Shown: positions 37,120 to 52,300, numbered from the stretch's first letter. The stretch is DNA of 64,000 nt from Zonotrichia leucophrys gambelii (GCF_028769735.1 NC_088177.1:26568099-26632098), one strand, 5' to 3'. Made by a program: numbers and translations. The notes: generated from the letters alone by a model not told the origin.

Positions 37120-40100
37120 GTGGAAGGACCCTCAAACATGCAGTGACTTCACTCTGGACGCGGGTACAGCAAACACGTGTAAATGTGGCATGGAAAAGCA
37201 CACGACTAATCAGCAACAAGACTGAGGTTAGGACTGTAGCTTTGCATTCCTGGCTAAAAAAAACCTTTTCCGTTTTACGTAGATTTTTACCTCTGATTCC
37301 CTATCTCATTGCCATGTCTTTCTAGAGATATGCTGCAAGAGGAAAACTACAATTGATTTGATTAAACTTGACAGCAGGCTTTAGTATAGCTATAGCCACA
37401 GGACTGTACGTGTGGTGGTCCTGGCATACACAAAATTACTTGAAGTAGTAGCTTCTGTAACATCACTGTTTTTGTGCCCTGCCCCAGTTTATTTTAGATG
37501 CCTTCTGTTTTCTTCACTGTATCATCATACTTTCCATCAGGCTATTGTATACCGAGACCCAGACCTCTGCACATAGTTCAGAGTTCTATCAACCCACTTT
37601 TATGTTTTATGCTAACTTGCTCTTTTTGCCCCACTGGCTCTATTTGCCCTTCCTGAAAAATTAATTGCACAGCTCCTCGTGTCTGTGCTGAAATTTCTGT
37701 GCTGAATACAATCATAAGTCAAACATAATGCTGTGGGAAATACTGCATCAATTTAAGGAAACAAACAACTTCTGTATATGGAGATAATTTCCATCTAGGA
37801 CATTTCAGGGAAGTTTCAGGAAATGCTTTGGCAGGATGGCTGACAAGCCATGCAGGTAAACCTGCCAGTGAATGTTTCTGTTTTATTGATGAGACAATTT
37901 CCTAAGTGGCTGTATTATTATTCCAATTCAGTTCTTGTGGTTGCTTCTGGGGGAGAGAGTACAGCCTCTCCTTCAAATTGTCTGGAAAAAAAGTGTGAGT
38001 TCTAGCACCACTGCCAGATCTGCCTGGCCCCAGCTCTTCCCTCACTTTGTCTCAGGATTCTTCTCTGACATGACCTGTCAAAATCCAGGGCTTTGCTGGA
38101 ATTTCAGTTCAGAGGGAAAGCAGACCATGAGTTCCACATCCCTAATGAAGTTTTCCTCACATAAGATTTTCTGAGCATAAGAAAACATTCATTTGCTCAA
38201 ATCATCAAGAGTGCTTTTATCCAGTACCAAAAAATTGCCTATCCTTCTTCCTTCCAACTTCTCTGCTTTGTCCTCACAGTCAGATTTCATTTCTCTTCCA
38301 GCTGACCTAGAACTCCGAGAACTCCTAGAATTTCCCTTGGGAGCTTGTCTTTCAGCACATTCTCACATACACCTGAGCTGGCTCCTGCACGTACACATAC
38401 ACCTCTCAAATCCTCCAGATCACTCAATTTTCTCAATGGACGTGCACAAGTGAGTTTTAAATGGAGGTATAAGGGCATATCCTCAGAATGACCTCAAAAG
38501 CATCAACTTTGATTAAAAGTTCTTTAGATATTGCTTTACTATCTGTCAACACACAGATAACCATTTACTTTGTTAATAATTGTGTTTATGGCAAAGCCAT
38601 TTTTAATCAGAGAATCTGTGTCATTATCCCATAGTTGAAGGTGACCTATCTTTTTGCAGCCTATTTCAATATTCCAGTCTGTTTTAGAAGTACATTCAAT
38701 ATACATGTCTGTTCTCATTCCAATAAAGTAGTTATTTCCCAGTCAGTACTGAGAATGACAAGTGCTGGTGCTTAGCTTTTCTTGTGTACAGATAAAGGAA
38801 ATATCTTTGCAAAATCAGCGTAGCAACAGTAATAATCTGATGATGCATGAGTTTAATTCCTGCTGAACAATTAGTGTAATTGACTTCTGTCTTAGACTAA
38901 AATTATGTTAGGACAATAGATCTCTAGGTGTATCTGAAAGTGAATGACAGTTTGGAAATGTTTAGAAGGATGACCGATTAAAAGCTTTTAATTGAATTCA
39001 AACTGTAGCTGTAGCCAAGATATGACTATGGAATAAGAATGACTGAATATTGTGCTTTGAAGGGAGATATTACCACGGTGTTTTTCTTTCCAGCCCCCCA
39101 CAGAATGGAGCCTTAGAACTTAAAAACTGTGGTCCCATATCTTGATGGAACTTATTCCAAGACAGTGCTAAAAGTTGGCGGTCCTAAAAGAAGGTGAAGG
39201 GCTGAAACTAAGACTGGTTCCTCAAAAGCCCAGCCTGGGCACTTTGTAATTACTAACAAGAGTTACTACTAACTAAACAAAAACAGATACATAGATTCTG
39301 CAAAATTTACTGAACTTATGTTACCATTCCAAAAAGGAAAAGAGAAAACTGACAGCCTACACATTGCTAGTTCAAGACCTTGAGCTATATTGATGGCCAT
39401 CTGGAGGAGTTTTTCCACTAAAAGAGGAAAAGCTGCAGAAAAACCTCTTGATTTTAAAGGATTGATGAAGATTTGGAAGCAATTAGCCATTTTTTAAAAA
39501 ATTTTCATTTAGTCTACTGTATTTCTGGAGTAGGATCAGGCTTGCACATAGGCAACTGTGATAAGACTCTGGACCAGTCCCTTTAAAGAACTGGGTAGTA
39601 CAGATGCCAATAACACAATGCACTGAGACTTCTTGTTACCCAAATCTGAACTGCTCCTAAGCAGAAGAGATGGCTATGGTTGATAATTGTAACTGGTACT
39701 TGGTGCCAGTCCCATTTCCGTAGGTCAATGTCATTAGGCTGCTACTGATGTGCCAAGCAGCATGGCCAGGGACTGCCTGGGTCTTGTGTGACTGCTCTGT
39801 GTCCTCCTGGGCAAGATGAAGGACTGTGGGCACAGGGGAAGTAGCAGCTCAAGTCATGGCAGTGAGCTGCTGTTCTTCTAACAGATCTGGTCCCAGCAGC
39901 TTTGTGCTCCCTTCTAGCTTCTTGTGCTACTAGTTTTGCCAGCTTTTCTAATGATTTCACCTAAGAATCACACTAACAGAGCAGCAGTCTTCATTACAAA
40001 ACCTATGCCAGGCCAGTCACACCAGTCCTGACTCCTGTGGGGGGTTGTATTAGTCTGAAGAGACCAGTCTGGCTTCAGCCAATCACCACACAACACGCCC

Positions 40101-43100
40101 TAAATTCAAATCACTAACAGAGCTCTGTGTAATAACACTGAAAATACAGAAATACAGAGGTGTACCCAGGTTACATCACTTGACAGCCCTCCAAATGTTT
40201 TATCTTGGCAGACGAGCAAGTTTTGTCACTTGGAAAGACATGACATGGTAATTAGTTTGGCTGCCATGGAAAGATACATGGACAAATATCTCTAGCTGAA
40301 AGAAAAGTTTACAAGCCTTGGGATGGTTTTTGCTTTGTGCTGGGCTCCAATTAAAGTCAAGAGCTGAAGTAGAACTGCCCTGTGAGGACAGCTCAGAAGG
40401 AGAGTAGAAAGCAGGGATTGCCTGAGTCAGTACGTATCCATGCTTCATTTGCTTCCATTGTTCACTTTGATTTGGCTTCCTGCTCTAGATTTCTAAAGAA
40501 AGTGTGTGAAAATGTATGTCCTAATTATGATACCATCGTAGTTCACTTGATTGCAATGTTGCCTAACTACCCAATGTACTCAAACTACAGTAAGAGTACT
40601 CAGAGTCTTCCATACCAATTTTAAATAAATTATCATGGAAAAAAACCTTGTAATGAGGTTTGCACAACTCTGAGCAAAGACAGGCATCTGGAAAAAGTGC
40701 AGGTTTTATCTTAAACTAGATACACTGTTAAACTAGTGTTTAACTTAAACTAGTTAAACTTAAACTAGTCACTCTTCAACTGGCCTGCCAGAAACATCTG
40801 CTTCATGCCTATTCATGCAGCCGGGTTTGGGCTATAGACTCACATTAGAATTTACTTAGTGAAGGGACTTTTGAAACCTGCATGACACCAAAATTTCTTG
40901 TATACTGTATGTATCTTGTTTCCCCAGCATGCAGACGCGCTCCATGGGCCTGCAGGCTTTCAGCAGCCGGGCCTTGTCTCCAGTGCTCAGTGAAATCTGG
41001 GCTCTGACCAGCCACACCAGTGTGCCCAACTTGCCAATGAACATGCAATCTGGAGTCTCTGCCAGCTTTGTGTCAGCTTTGAGGGGACAGACAATACCTG
41101 GCTCTCCATGCAATGGGAGCTCTAATCTAGCATAAAAAGTCAGCTACTGCAGTGCTGACCTGTCATATCATTTACAGGGAATTTGCATTGTCAGTGTGAA
41201 CTTCTGTGAGATCAGTACCTCCCATCCTGTGGCTGCAAGCTGTGCTCCAATCCTATCAGCCATTTGCTGTCTTATTAAACCCCAAAACTCCAGAAATTAC
41301 TGTCAGAACTAAATTTTCTAATTCTCTAGTCATTTTCAGACAGCTTCCAAGGTAATTGCATTCTGCTCAGAAGAACATTCACCTGGTCATCTCAGATTTT
41401 TCTTCAAAGCTCATTTAACATCATTGTCAGAATGTCATCTGGTAGCTACTTGGTAATACTTTGTGTTCGTATATGAATAAAGACAATGCTATTTAGTATT
41501 TGGTTTTAAAACCCCATCTAGATGTAAATTACTATTTTCCTAGGAGCTAGGGGACAGTTAACAGCTAGCAATAAACTTGTATTTTCTTATCACAGTTTTA
41601 AATATCTTCTTTATGAATTTCACTATACTTATGTCACAGCTGTACAGAATTTTATTTTCACCCAAAATATACATTTAGGTTGACTGAAAATATTGCTAAA
41701 TTAATGCTAAAATTATTAAATTAACATTTTAATTTCCACCACTTATCATGTATATATTCTGATATTTTTGAACCAAAACATTTTTTTTATTTCATAATGA
41801 TGTTGCAAGAATAAGGTTGTTTCATTTGTTAATGTGACTTGGGAGTAAAATTTAAATCAAAGGATTGGGTAAAAACAGACACACAATAATTGTTTGATAC
41901 AAATTTATCTTTAAAGACCTAGATAGTAATTAAAGATTCCCTTAGCTTTACTGACTGTGTCAAAATTCTCAAGATAAGTCACAGATTATTGCACTGAAAT
42001 CAGTTAAGTGGAAAAGATACCAGAAAGCTGAAGTGATAACTCAATGGGCCACACTCCCTGCTGGGGTAACTACCTCTGTTTGTGTTCTGTAGTGAACGTG
42101 ACAACTTACTGTGCCCTGTAAATACAGTCCTGACTCCAAAAATGGAAGCTGACTATCTTATCTCCTCCCTCTGATGCAGGCCACATCTATTATGGGCACT
42201 GACACAGCAGATTAGTTAGGCATGGCTTTAAGCATTTTCTGAGTTGCCAATATAATACTCTATTTCTGTTTTCTCTGGACTTGTGGAGAGGCAAAACCAG
42301 AGAACAACACTTTGTGTTTTACAAGTTTAGGGGGGATAATTGTTCAATGGAAAAATGAGAGTACATCCATCCCGGCTATGAAAAAGGGGTTGTTTTTGTT
42401 CCTCCTATGAAAACAAAAAGCACAAAACAACTTTGTCTGCCAGGTTATGTGTATAGGTACTAGATTACTACACAAAACCTTTTATTTACATCTTGATTTA
42501 AATTTTGTAGTCTAGTCTTAGACCAGTTTCATCATTTTTACCTCTTCTTATGGATAACACTCCTCCAGTTAGTGGCTGCAGCCCATTTGTATTCTTCAGA
42601 GCCCTTGTCTCCCTCCTGATAGCCAAAGCTGCTATCCCTCCTCCAAATCAGCTGCTCAACCCAGGCTAATAGCTGCTTTGTGTGCAGGCACAGCAGCATG
42701 GACACAGAAGCAAAATCTGTTCAGGGATTTATCTCTCCTTCAATTTATTCTCAGGTGTAGGAGAAAATCCTGGTGTGATCAAGGCTCCTCCTGCTCCATA
42801 AAATGAGGCTGATTCTAAAGTGACTGCATTACAGCCTCATGGAATGGTATGGAAGGCTGCAAAATTTCCCATTCAGCCTAGGGAACTCAACAAGAAGTAT
42901 TTGGAAAGACATGCAACTCTAAGTTCATAATCTACATACTTAACTATATCAAAATTTTATCAAACAGGACTAAAAGTGGTTATTAGAAACTTATTTTTAG
43001 CACAATATATGTATGTAGAGTTGAGGTGATTTTTTTAGAAAAGATTTCAAAGCTCTAATGTCTTTGTCTCTTTGACCTAGAAGCCAGAGTTCTTAAAAGC

Positions 43101-43158
43101 ACGTAGTGTTAAGGAAAAAAACCCCTAGGTATTAGTGGTTTTGTGGTTTTATATCGTT
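37120..43158. other. Upstream flank of CERS6, no gene seen
   Basis: AT-rich non-coding DNA upstream of the CERS6 promoter. The only structure found is a short repeat of TTAAACTAG at 40711-40769. Short ORFs lack recognisable similarity, splice context or compositional support. Confidence 0.7.
40711..40769. repeat. Short tandem repeat of TTAAACTAG, four copies
   Basis: TTAAACTAG starts at 40711, 40728, 40745 and 40760, spacings of 17, 17 and 15 bp. It is a small degenerate tandem array with alternating spacer sequence. Confidence 0.8.
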
Positions 43159-43159
43159 T

Positions 43160-43378
43160 GTGCACAATCACAGAATGGGTCAGGTTGGAAGGGACCACAA
43201 TGTGGCCCAACCTCCCTGCTCAGGCAGGTTCACCCTGGAGCACAAGATTGCATCTAGAGGGTTCTTGAATATCTGCAGTGAAGGAGACTCCACAACCTTT
43301 CTTGGCAATCTGTTCCAGTGTGTGGTTACCCAGACAGTAAAAAGTTCTTCCTTATATTCAAAAAATAGGAGAATGCTA
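43160..43378 (-). mobile_element. CR1 LINE fragment (3' end), minus orientation
   Basis: The plus strand reads ACAATCACAGAATGGGTCAG, GTTGGAAGGGACCACAATG, then CAGGCAGGTTCACCCTGGAG, GGAGACTCCACAACCTTTCT, TGTTCCAGTG, ending AGTTCTTCCTTATATTCA. This is the full order of the reverse complement of an avian CR1 3' region. The left edge is the CR1 3' terminus (ATTCTGTGATT on the minus strand). The copy is about 215 bp, 5'-truncated and non-coding. It is the clearest CR1 copy in the window. Confidence 0.92.
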
Positions 43379-46300
43379 TTTTAACTGATTAGATGTACCA
43401 CCTAATGAATTTCTATAGAACCGACCTGAACAAACCAGGTACACCAATGAATAACTTTCTGGAAGTAGAATTTTGGTGAAGAGCACCCTTTTGCCACATG
43501 CAGCACAGTTGTACTATTTCATTCATTTCCCAGTTAAAGTTATTCTTGAGGATTGTTAAAGATATTGTTGAGGTGGGTGGTGCTAATTCCAGATTGACCA
43601 AATTCAGGCATCTCACTACATGCTGATCAGCACTGCTGCAAAACCCTGCTCATGCTAATGTGGCCTCCTTACACTTGGACTTTTGCTGCAGTGCTGAGGA
43701 AGCCTTCCCTTCTGCACAATGAAGGGGGCCTGGCTGGAATTTGTGTACTTTGCAAACAAACTGTACATGAAAAACTACTTTTTGTTAGCTAACCCACTTC
43801 ATAAAAAATCAGAATAAAAACAGCTGCAAAAGTCAGGGAGTTTCCCTGGTGGATGAGGTCCATATCAAGACAGATAAATTAAATAGGAGTACTCTGAACC
43901 AAGCAAATGAAGTTAGCTGGATAATATCAATTAACATTGGCAGACTTTCTTTAAAAAAAAAATCCCTGCAGTTTCTGCCAATACAATGACTTTTTCTTGG
44001 AAAGGATATTCCATAGGGAGAAAATGGTATAATTTCATATTAATCAAAAACTTTTAACTAGCATTCTCATCACTGTCATTATTTGCTATTGTTTATCAAT
44101 AAAAGAGACTTTCATTTACTAAAACCCTAAGTAATTAAACCTCAGGAAGAAAATGCTGCTTCTAGAAATAAGAACTCATCACAAAAACAAATGAAATAAT
44201 GCAAACCACAATGCACTCATTTCTAACTGTGCACTTAGGATATCAGCAGAGGATGAAGATGCAGCTCACTTGGTGTTGGCAGGGGGAGTAGGAAAGGGAG
44301 TTAGAGAGACATAGTTTAAGTAAGGTAAATACTATCTTTCTTTATCCTGTTGCACCTTCCAGTGGATTTGATCACCAAGTACAACTTACTTTTGTTCTGC
44401 CCTCGGGAAGAGAAGCACTCTGACATTATTACAGCTGAACCCACATATCTTCAATGAAGTCAGCTCTCTCCAGTCTTGCCACAACCAGTTCAGGTTTGTC
44501 AGAGCTCAATTTGTGCTGCTCCTGATGTGCTGTGGCCCTTACAAATGGGGAATAGAGCTGCTGCCTCACTTTTGGAATAAGATGTGCCTGCACCATAGCA
44601 AACTTTTCCAGGAAATGATAGAGCAAGACATGCTGTATAATTTCATTAAAATCCTGTAGCTATATAATTTCAAACACAAAAACCCTTCACATGAGCTGTG
44701 GTTAAGCAGAGGCAGACACACAGAGCTGCGTTGAACTCCAAAATATACCAATCAGCCCACCCCACCCCCCTCACCAATTTGCCTGTCTTTAAATAAATGC
44801 CACTTTCTTAAAGCACACTAATGTTGTGTTATGTTTTTCAAGTCCTCTAGAGGACGCCTTGGAGGGCAGGCTCTTGCCTGATGGGGACAGGATGGGCACA
44901 GTTCTACCATTTTAATGAAAATATCATTTCTACCTTGAGTTTTCACTGAAAAGCAAAATAAAAACTCTCTGGCATGTTATTTTGGGTCATATGCTGTGCC
45001 TTCCTGCTAGATGAGTGTTTACATCCTGTTTGAAGTTAGTCAGCAGGTACAGTCACAATACAACTGCTATAATCCTCTGCTTGTTCCAGTGTATATGCAG
45101 GATTTTCCATGTACCATAACAGCATGTTTGATGTCTTTATTTCACTACAATAATATTCCATAAGTCACTCTGAAAGTAGAGGGTCCAAACAAAGTCTTGG
45201 GACTAAACCCTCAACATAAATCTTACAGGAGTTACATGCTACAGTATATTGACTCAGGCTCTGTAGTATTATAAAATGTAGAAAAATCCCTCTTCATAAA
45301 TACAAGTATTTTGTCAGTATCTATATACTTAAGTTTTAATGACTTTTAAAATTAAAGGAAATATAGTAAAATAGGAAAACCTTTCCTGCTTTTTCTTTGC
45401 TAAATTTAGTTTATTGTGTCGAATTGTGTTTCACCAAACCTATTATATGATATAGAACAAACTGAGAAGGAATTAAGGGATCATAACACTGAGCACTAAA
45501 ACTACAAGCATCTGCAAGGATGGGCTGAGCTAATAACAGTGTGGATAGTCGCCATGTGAGGGAGGACTTAATGTCAATTTGTCAACTCCTTTTAACCACA
45601 CTTGGCAGTGACAATTTTCTCCTTTTATTTTTACTCCACCAATCAGTAACTGTAAAAAGACCAGCTGCCAGTGCTTTGCAGGTGTTCTTTTGTAACAAGA
45701 TAACATTAATTAGGTATTTAGATCTGTAATTGCTATTTATTTCCTTGACTTTCTGCATCAACAATTTCTTAATGCTTTCTTTCTGCAGACTTTTTATTAG
45801 AACAAATGGCATAGAAGCTTTCTCACTTGCCTGCCTCTCTTCTGTTCTTTCCTGTGTATGTGGTCATTTTCCCACTCAGTTATTACTCAAACACAATGTT
45901 CAGTAAAGTTAAGCCATGAAAATATGCATTTTTTTAACTAAAGTATTATTTGAGACATTGACTATGTTTATTAGTGCACTCACAGAATTATGATGTTCTG
46001 TTTTGCTTCATGCTGCTTTGATTACTAGATTACCCTAGGAACCAAGTATAGAGGTAGAGGCTGATTTAAATAGGAATTGAGAGGGTGCTAAAATATGCTT
46101 TTAAAATCACTCACCCAGAAATATTGACAATAGCTGTCATGTTTACCAAAACATTTTCAGCATGTTTAGTCATCCCATAAGCCTGTTAGGCAAATCCAAG
46201 TAAGGATGCATCTAATACCAATTGGATGTGAAACAACATGACCAGATTTTCAATTTTAGGATGGAAAAAGGTACCAACTAAAAGAAATGCATATTGTAAA

Positions 46301-49300
46301 GGAGATAAATGGATTTGTATTTTGTAAAACCTCATCTTTCATTCTTTGTCTACCTCAGCATTTGCTGTTAATTCTGTAAAAGGCTGAGGTAACAGAGAAA
46401 AAGAATGAGTGAAAAGGTGCATCAGAAACACTCCCAGCAGCAGGATTTTGTTGCCACTGACTTCAGAGGAGCAGGAAGCAGCAGTAGCAGAAGCCTGAGC
46501 TCTGATGGTAACTCAGATTGACTCAAGGATCAGGTGAAGAAGATATGAAGGGAACTGCACCTGACAATAAATTATTTAAGGGTGAGAAGGCTCCTTTCTG
46601 CCTGGCAGGAGTAGAGATCAGTGGCTTGTCCACAGCCCAGCACTTACCTTAAGGGACACTTCATATGATATTTCCCAATCTAGTAGCTAAAATCACTACA
46701 AAAATACCTTATGGAGCCATGAGCGAGATTTGCTAGCAGAGAAACCACTGAGTGCCCTTTTTGGGATGGCCATGTCATAATATTGGGTGACAGCTGACTG
46801 TCTGTGTTACCTGTCTAGAAGTGCTGCAAAGGGAAAGCAGATCTACCTTCTGTTAACAGTGAACTGTTCCACTGTCAGCACAGAAATGACCATGAGTACC
46901 ATGGTATTTCCCAGCATTAATAGCAAGTTTCTTCTCATCTTGTCTGCTGCAGTTGACACATACCAGGATGGATATTGAAGAAAAGGCTAGCATGCAAGGC
47001 CTTAAAGAAGTGTATGCATAACTTGAAGATACTTTGGTGGTTTTACAAGCAGGACAAATGCCTCTCTTTACATGGCTCAAACTACATAGCTATACCAATT
47101 TAATGCCACTATTCTTCCCCTGATACAGTAACTGATATTGTGCCAAAGACCAACTGTCTAGCAGCTTTCCCTTCTGAGTTTACCATTTTTCTAAGCTTAA
47201 TATTCCAAATACTTAAATCCTCTGACCTTCTACTTTTAATGTAATTCCATCTTATACATATGACTCTACAGCTGCTTCTCAGCACTGATCTAATCCTATC
47301 AATATTGCCTATTAAGTTACTAGATGTATTTCCTTCCATGGTCCTACTGTAGGATTGTGAGATGATGACTAAGAGATCCTTTTGTCACCATAACTCTTGG
47401 CTTGTTTCCCAACACATTGATTCATGCCTTCTCCATAATTTCATTTTGCTGTAGGTTTCTAGTTCTCCTTGATTTCAGAGCTTCTTAAAGGAATATTTTA
47501 TCAATATTAAGACCCCCTACTTCTTAAAAACTGAGCTATATATAAGGACATAAGGGAGTGTAATGTTATAAATAACTCAGCTGATGGGACAAGCTTTCTA
47601 AACCAAAACACAGCTTAGTCTTCCTGCAACTTGGAAAGAGCATAAGCATCCTATTACTTCTGAAATTCTATTGTCTCAGTGATGTCCTGCTTCCTCCCTT
47701 AACCTTAATTTTTACATTTGTAGAATAGCAGAAACAGTATACGGCACATTTCTTCTTCAAGGACAAACAAGGGACTGCATTTCCCTTTTTTATTTAACAC
47801 TAAATCTTAACTAATTTCACAGGAGGAAAAGGAATACTCTAATGAACTTCTTTGCCAACCTGAAATCTGAATTACCTCACAGCACTCTCCACAGCTGGTC
47901 TCTCAGAGCTTCTGTTAGATATGGCTTTTTTTCTGATATCCTGAGTTGTGTGGCTGACAGCCACATCAGGATTTGAGCAGTTTCCAATATTCTCTGAGTT
48001 CAGCTAACCACATGCATCTACAGCTCTACTCATTTCCCTGGCTCCAGTGACAGCTGTGTAGCTCTGAAATGCAAACCAGAAACAAACTATGTGTGAAAAT
48101 GTGCGCAATCCGCAGCAATTGGAGTCAGAACAGTAGGATTTTACTTTCACCATGTGCCTCTGGAAACGTGGAGGACAGCATGGAAGCAGTTACTTCTGCT
48201 CCCTATTAAAATAGCTTGGTCGTCCTATCCTGACCCAGGCCTCTGTGCCTGCAGAGAAGGTCATGAGTCCTTCATTCTCAGCTTCTGCTCCAGGCCCAAA
48301 AGAACACCCTCCATAGTTCTGCACTGATTGTTTTACTTGTGGGCTAGCAGAGCGCAATTAACAAAATTTAATATGGAAAGGCTGACACTGAGTAAAGAAG
48401 AGGAGACATAATGCATATTCACAGATGTGCAAGGAAGACAAAGGCCCAAAAAACAGGAGCTGGAGACCTGGTTGGTTACATGCCTTGGCATTTTCTGCAT
48501 AACTGGAAATTTATTGCACATACCCAGGATGGCTGTATCCTGTTCCCAAGCCCCCAGCTTATCAAGCCTGGCCATGCAGCCCTTGCAAGTCTGAAGTCAG
48601 ACCTGAAGAATCCAGAAAACATATGCCATCTGTCCTAACTGCTTGAACAACAGAGATCCAGGACTGTAGAGAAGGGATTAATAAAAAGAGGAAAGACACT
48701 TCACTGGTGAATTAATATAAATTACAGGCAAAGGAACTACAGACACAATTTTCAGGTCATTGCATTTCTTCTATTACAATGGCTGTAGGGACTTGATCCT
48801 CATCTATCTTGACTGCACATTGTGTGGGTTAATTGGCATTTCTGTATAAACCATAATATATGAAGTGTGCTAGTAAATTTTAAGGGTCCTTAAAAAGTAT
48901 TAACTGCTTAGAAAACTAGTAATATATTAATAACTTAGTTCTGAAAGTCATGCTACATTTAATCATTCATTTTAAATCACTTCAAATTCCAGCAATAAAC
49001 ACCTACAAATCACCCTTTCTGAGAATCAGCAAAAAGACAGCCAGAAGCTAAGGAAGATTAGCACTTGGAAGAAAAATAATTGACTTGCCACTCCATTATG
49101 CTTCAGGCTTCTAGGCTGGGATTGACTCAGACTAAAATCTGTTTAATGGACCTTTCGAATTCTTTGTCTTCAGATGCCATAACCTGGGGGAGAGCAGGCT
49201 GTGGCTCATCAGGCAGCTGGGTGGGGGACAGAAATGATTGACTCCTTGATTGACTTCTATCACTGCTGCAAGGGTGCCTGGTGCCCCATCACAGGGGTGG

Positions 49301-52300
49301 CTTGGTGGAGCACCTGGCTTTGGTGCAGCACAGCCCACGCTGCACCAAACACCCACAGGTGCTGCCTTCCTGCCCCCCGTGCTCATGGGCCAGCAGGGCA
49401 AGGGGCAGGGGGTCCCCTCCCTTCTGCAACTGATGATGAATGAGGAATACGCTAATTAAACATAAACAAGTAGAGTCACATGCTCCCAAAGAAAACTGCA
49501 CACTGCAATGCCACCTGTGTGAACATGCCAGGAGGGAAACATGCCACAGGGATGAGCAACAGCTGCAGCCCACATGCTGCCCACATGCCCGGGATTCTGG
49601 AAGGCACAGTGGGACTGTCCCACACCCATTCACTTTGGTGGACCCTTGTAGGTGTCATTACATATCAAAGTTCTTTTCTGAGACAGATTTCCCCAGGGGA
49701 GAAGTCATTTTACTCCAATTGCTTTGCATACATTGGCATAGCAAACACACAGTCTTCTCCTGGGGCATTCCTCCTGACTTCACACTAGCAGACAAATTAC
49801 TGCAGAATGTGCTACATCTGCCATACCTTAAAGCTCACCCAAGGGCTAGATGTCCAGGAGAGCATTACGCAAAATTGAGGGCACGATTAAAATAAAGCCA
49901 AGCCATCAACCTTAGGGAGCCTGGAGACCATGTTCTGGCAGGAAAGTAGGCTGGTATGGATATTGTGTAACTCCCTGGAAGTCTGAGTGATGTGGCCTCA
50001 CCTGTAAGGCAAACTCTGCTGTTTGGAAATCTGGCCTCCTTTGCACATGCTGTGAGGAAAGCAAGTGTTGCAGATAGTCAGCATTCTGGCATGCAAGAGT
50101 TTCGGGCAGTGGCATTTGCTGGCAGCAAAATCATATCCACCTTGCCAGGCTGGGAATGGGGAGAAAGGAATACCCCATCATGAAAAATCCCTCGGTTCAC
50201 TTGGCAGCTGTTATCCTTATGTACCCTGTGGCTATGCTTACCCTACTGCCACTCTGCTGGAGAATGCTTCAGTTTAACATGCACTGTTTATTAACACCTT
50301 TTCAAATCCTAGTGTAAACCAAGCTGTGAAAAGTTTTGCAGTCATAAGCTGGTTAAAATTAACCCTAGCATAAGGCCTAGGGTTTAGCCTGAAAAGTTAA
50401 CAGTGTATAAACCACAGATTCTCATTTTACGAGAACAAAAGCAGTTACTGAGTGATTGCTCACCATTTAAATAATGTGTTAGGAATAATAATATGTAGAT
50501 GAAGTGCATTCCTTTTTCAACAACTGCTTTGTTTGGAAATATTAATATAAGCTGAGCAATTTGTATTCTGATGTGTTTTAATTGGAGACCTCTGAAACAC
50601 AAATAGTTTCAAATTACTTCCTTCTACCCACACCTAGCCTGCTTCTCCCTTAAAGGAACACTGTCCCAGCACACCTTGTCCCAAATACAAAGCAATACCC
50701 CTGCAGAAAAAGAGCAAAGATACCTCAAAAATTCAAGCAGCTACAGCCAGAGGGCACTTCCTTTTGGCCCAGTTTTACAGAGGCCTCTCCTCTTTGAGGC
50801 TTTAAGATACCTACTGCACAAGAAACCCTGCTTTGCTGGGAGAACCTCTCGTAATCCTTTGGCCTGCTCTACTGGGAGACCTGCAGGAGGACAGAGCAGA
50901 GGCTCTGGAGCTGATGACTGCAGGAGGCTGAAGGAAAACACATCGTGTCAGAGAGAGCCACGTGGTGAGAATGCAGCCCAGAGGGCTCAGGGCAGATACA
51001 GCCTTTGCAGGGACAGGGCTCTGCAGCTCTGCTGACACAGAGTGCAGGCCACTGCAAACAGACTTAAAGGGGCATTCCAGCCTTCTAAATTAGTGTCTGA
51101 AATTCATCATCAGGCACATGCTAGCTTAGTATTTTGTATCATCATGATTGATTGTCAGTGCAGTTAAAGCAATTAATATATTTCTGAAAGGTAAGGAACA
51201 AATCAAGAACTTGGCAGTTGAATCAGACCAAGGATTCTTTTTGTCTGCCAGCAGTCAGTACAAGGTGTTTCAGAAGAACATACAAGACCTTTGCAGCCAG
51301 CATATAAGGGAAACATTGCATCTTCTATTCTCACCCTGCACATGCTTCAGATTGCTTCCTAATCTAATGGAGATTTTTTAAATACCTAAAAAAACCTTTC
51401 AGAGAGCTCTGACCATAGTTAAAACTCTGGCTATTTCTTATTTAGAGAAACTCTGACTATCACTTTTCAGTCTTCATCATTTTCCTCATGCTGGATGAAT
51501 ACAAAGATTATATTAGCTGCCTAGTGTAGAGCCTCATTACTTTTGTATGCCTGTCCTTCAGCGTAATTGACTGCTACCTTGTTCTTTCCTGTAAAAGTAC
51601 TGCAGACAGAAAGCTTCAAGTAAGTTCATAATATAATTTTTACCTACCATATTCTTATTTATCTTCACATTAAAGCAAACATATCTAGTATTTTGATTCC
51701 ATGTGAGTTTTTCCATTCCCTTGATTCCATTCCCATCTTTTTTTGATTTATCTTTTTTTCTGAAACTAACTCCTTTTGTGATATCTATTTGAAATGTAGT
51801 TATGAAGACTATGCTGCTGATGCTGCAGTGTTAATACAAACTATGACAGATTTTTTTCCATCTCAGTGTATTTGCTATTATTTTCTTGCCTTTTACTGAC
51901 TTGTTTGCTCTTCTGGCCACCAATGTGCATTGAGAAACCTGCAGTGCTGGTTCATTTTAAGTCGTAAATTGGTTTGGACTCCTATGAAACATATGATTAG
52001 TTTAATTTTTCACTTCCAGTCTACAGTAGATTTCATGTTTCAGCATTGAAAATCTTTTCTGTCTCATCTGATAAACTTCAAATAGACAGTTCTAAAATAT
52101 TCCACTCTCTCTTCATGAACTATGCTTTTTCCTAGATAATTTCCTACATTATGACCTCCTAGATAATTTCAACTCTTTTTCTGTTGTGGAAGTAAACTGG
52201 GGTGATAAAAAGAAAACATAATTTTTAAAAATACCTCTATATTTGCCTTTATATTACAATTTCACAATATAAGACATGCAAGAAATTTATGAGTTTGGGG

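Noticed and set aside
35735..37219. 494-codon minus-strand ORF across the CpG island
   Set aside because: It is long because GC-rich DNA has few stop codons. It runs in a different frame from CERS6 exon 1, is composed of Gly, Pro, Arg and Ala, and matches no family I know.
35576..37225. Plus-strand ORFs of 264 and 273 codons in the CpG island
   Set aside because: Same compositional artefact, overlapping ORFs in several frames on both strands. A divergent transcript may exist, but the sequence gives no coding support.
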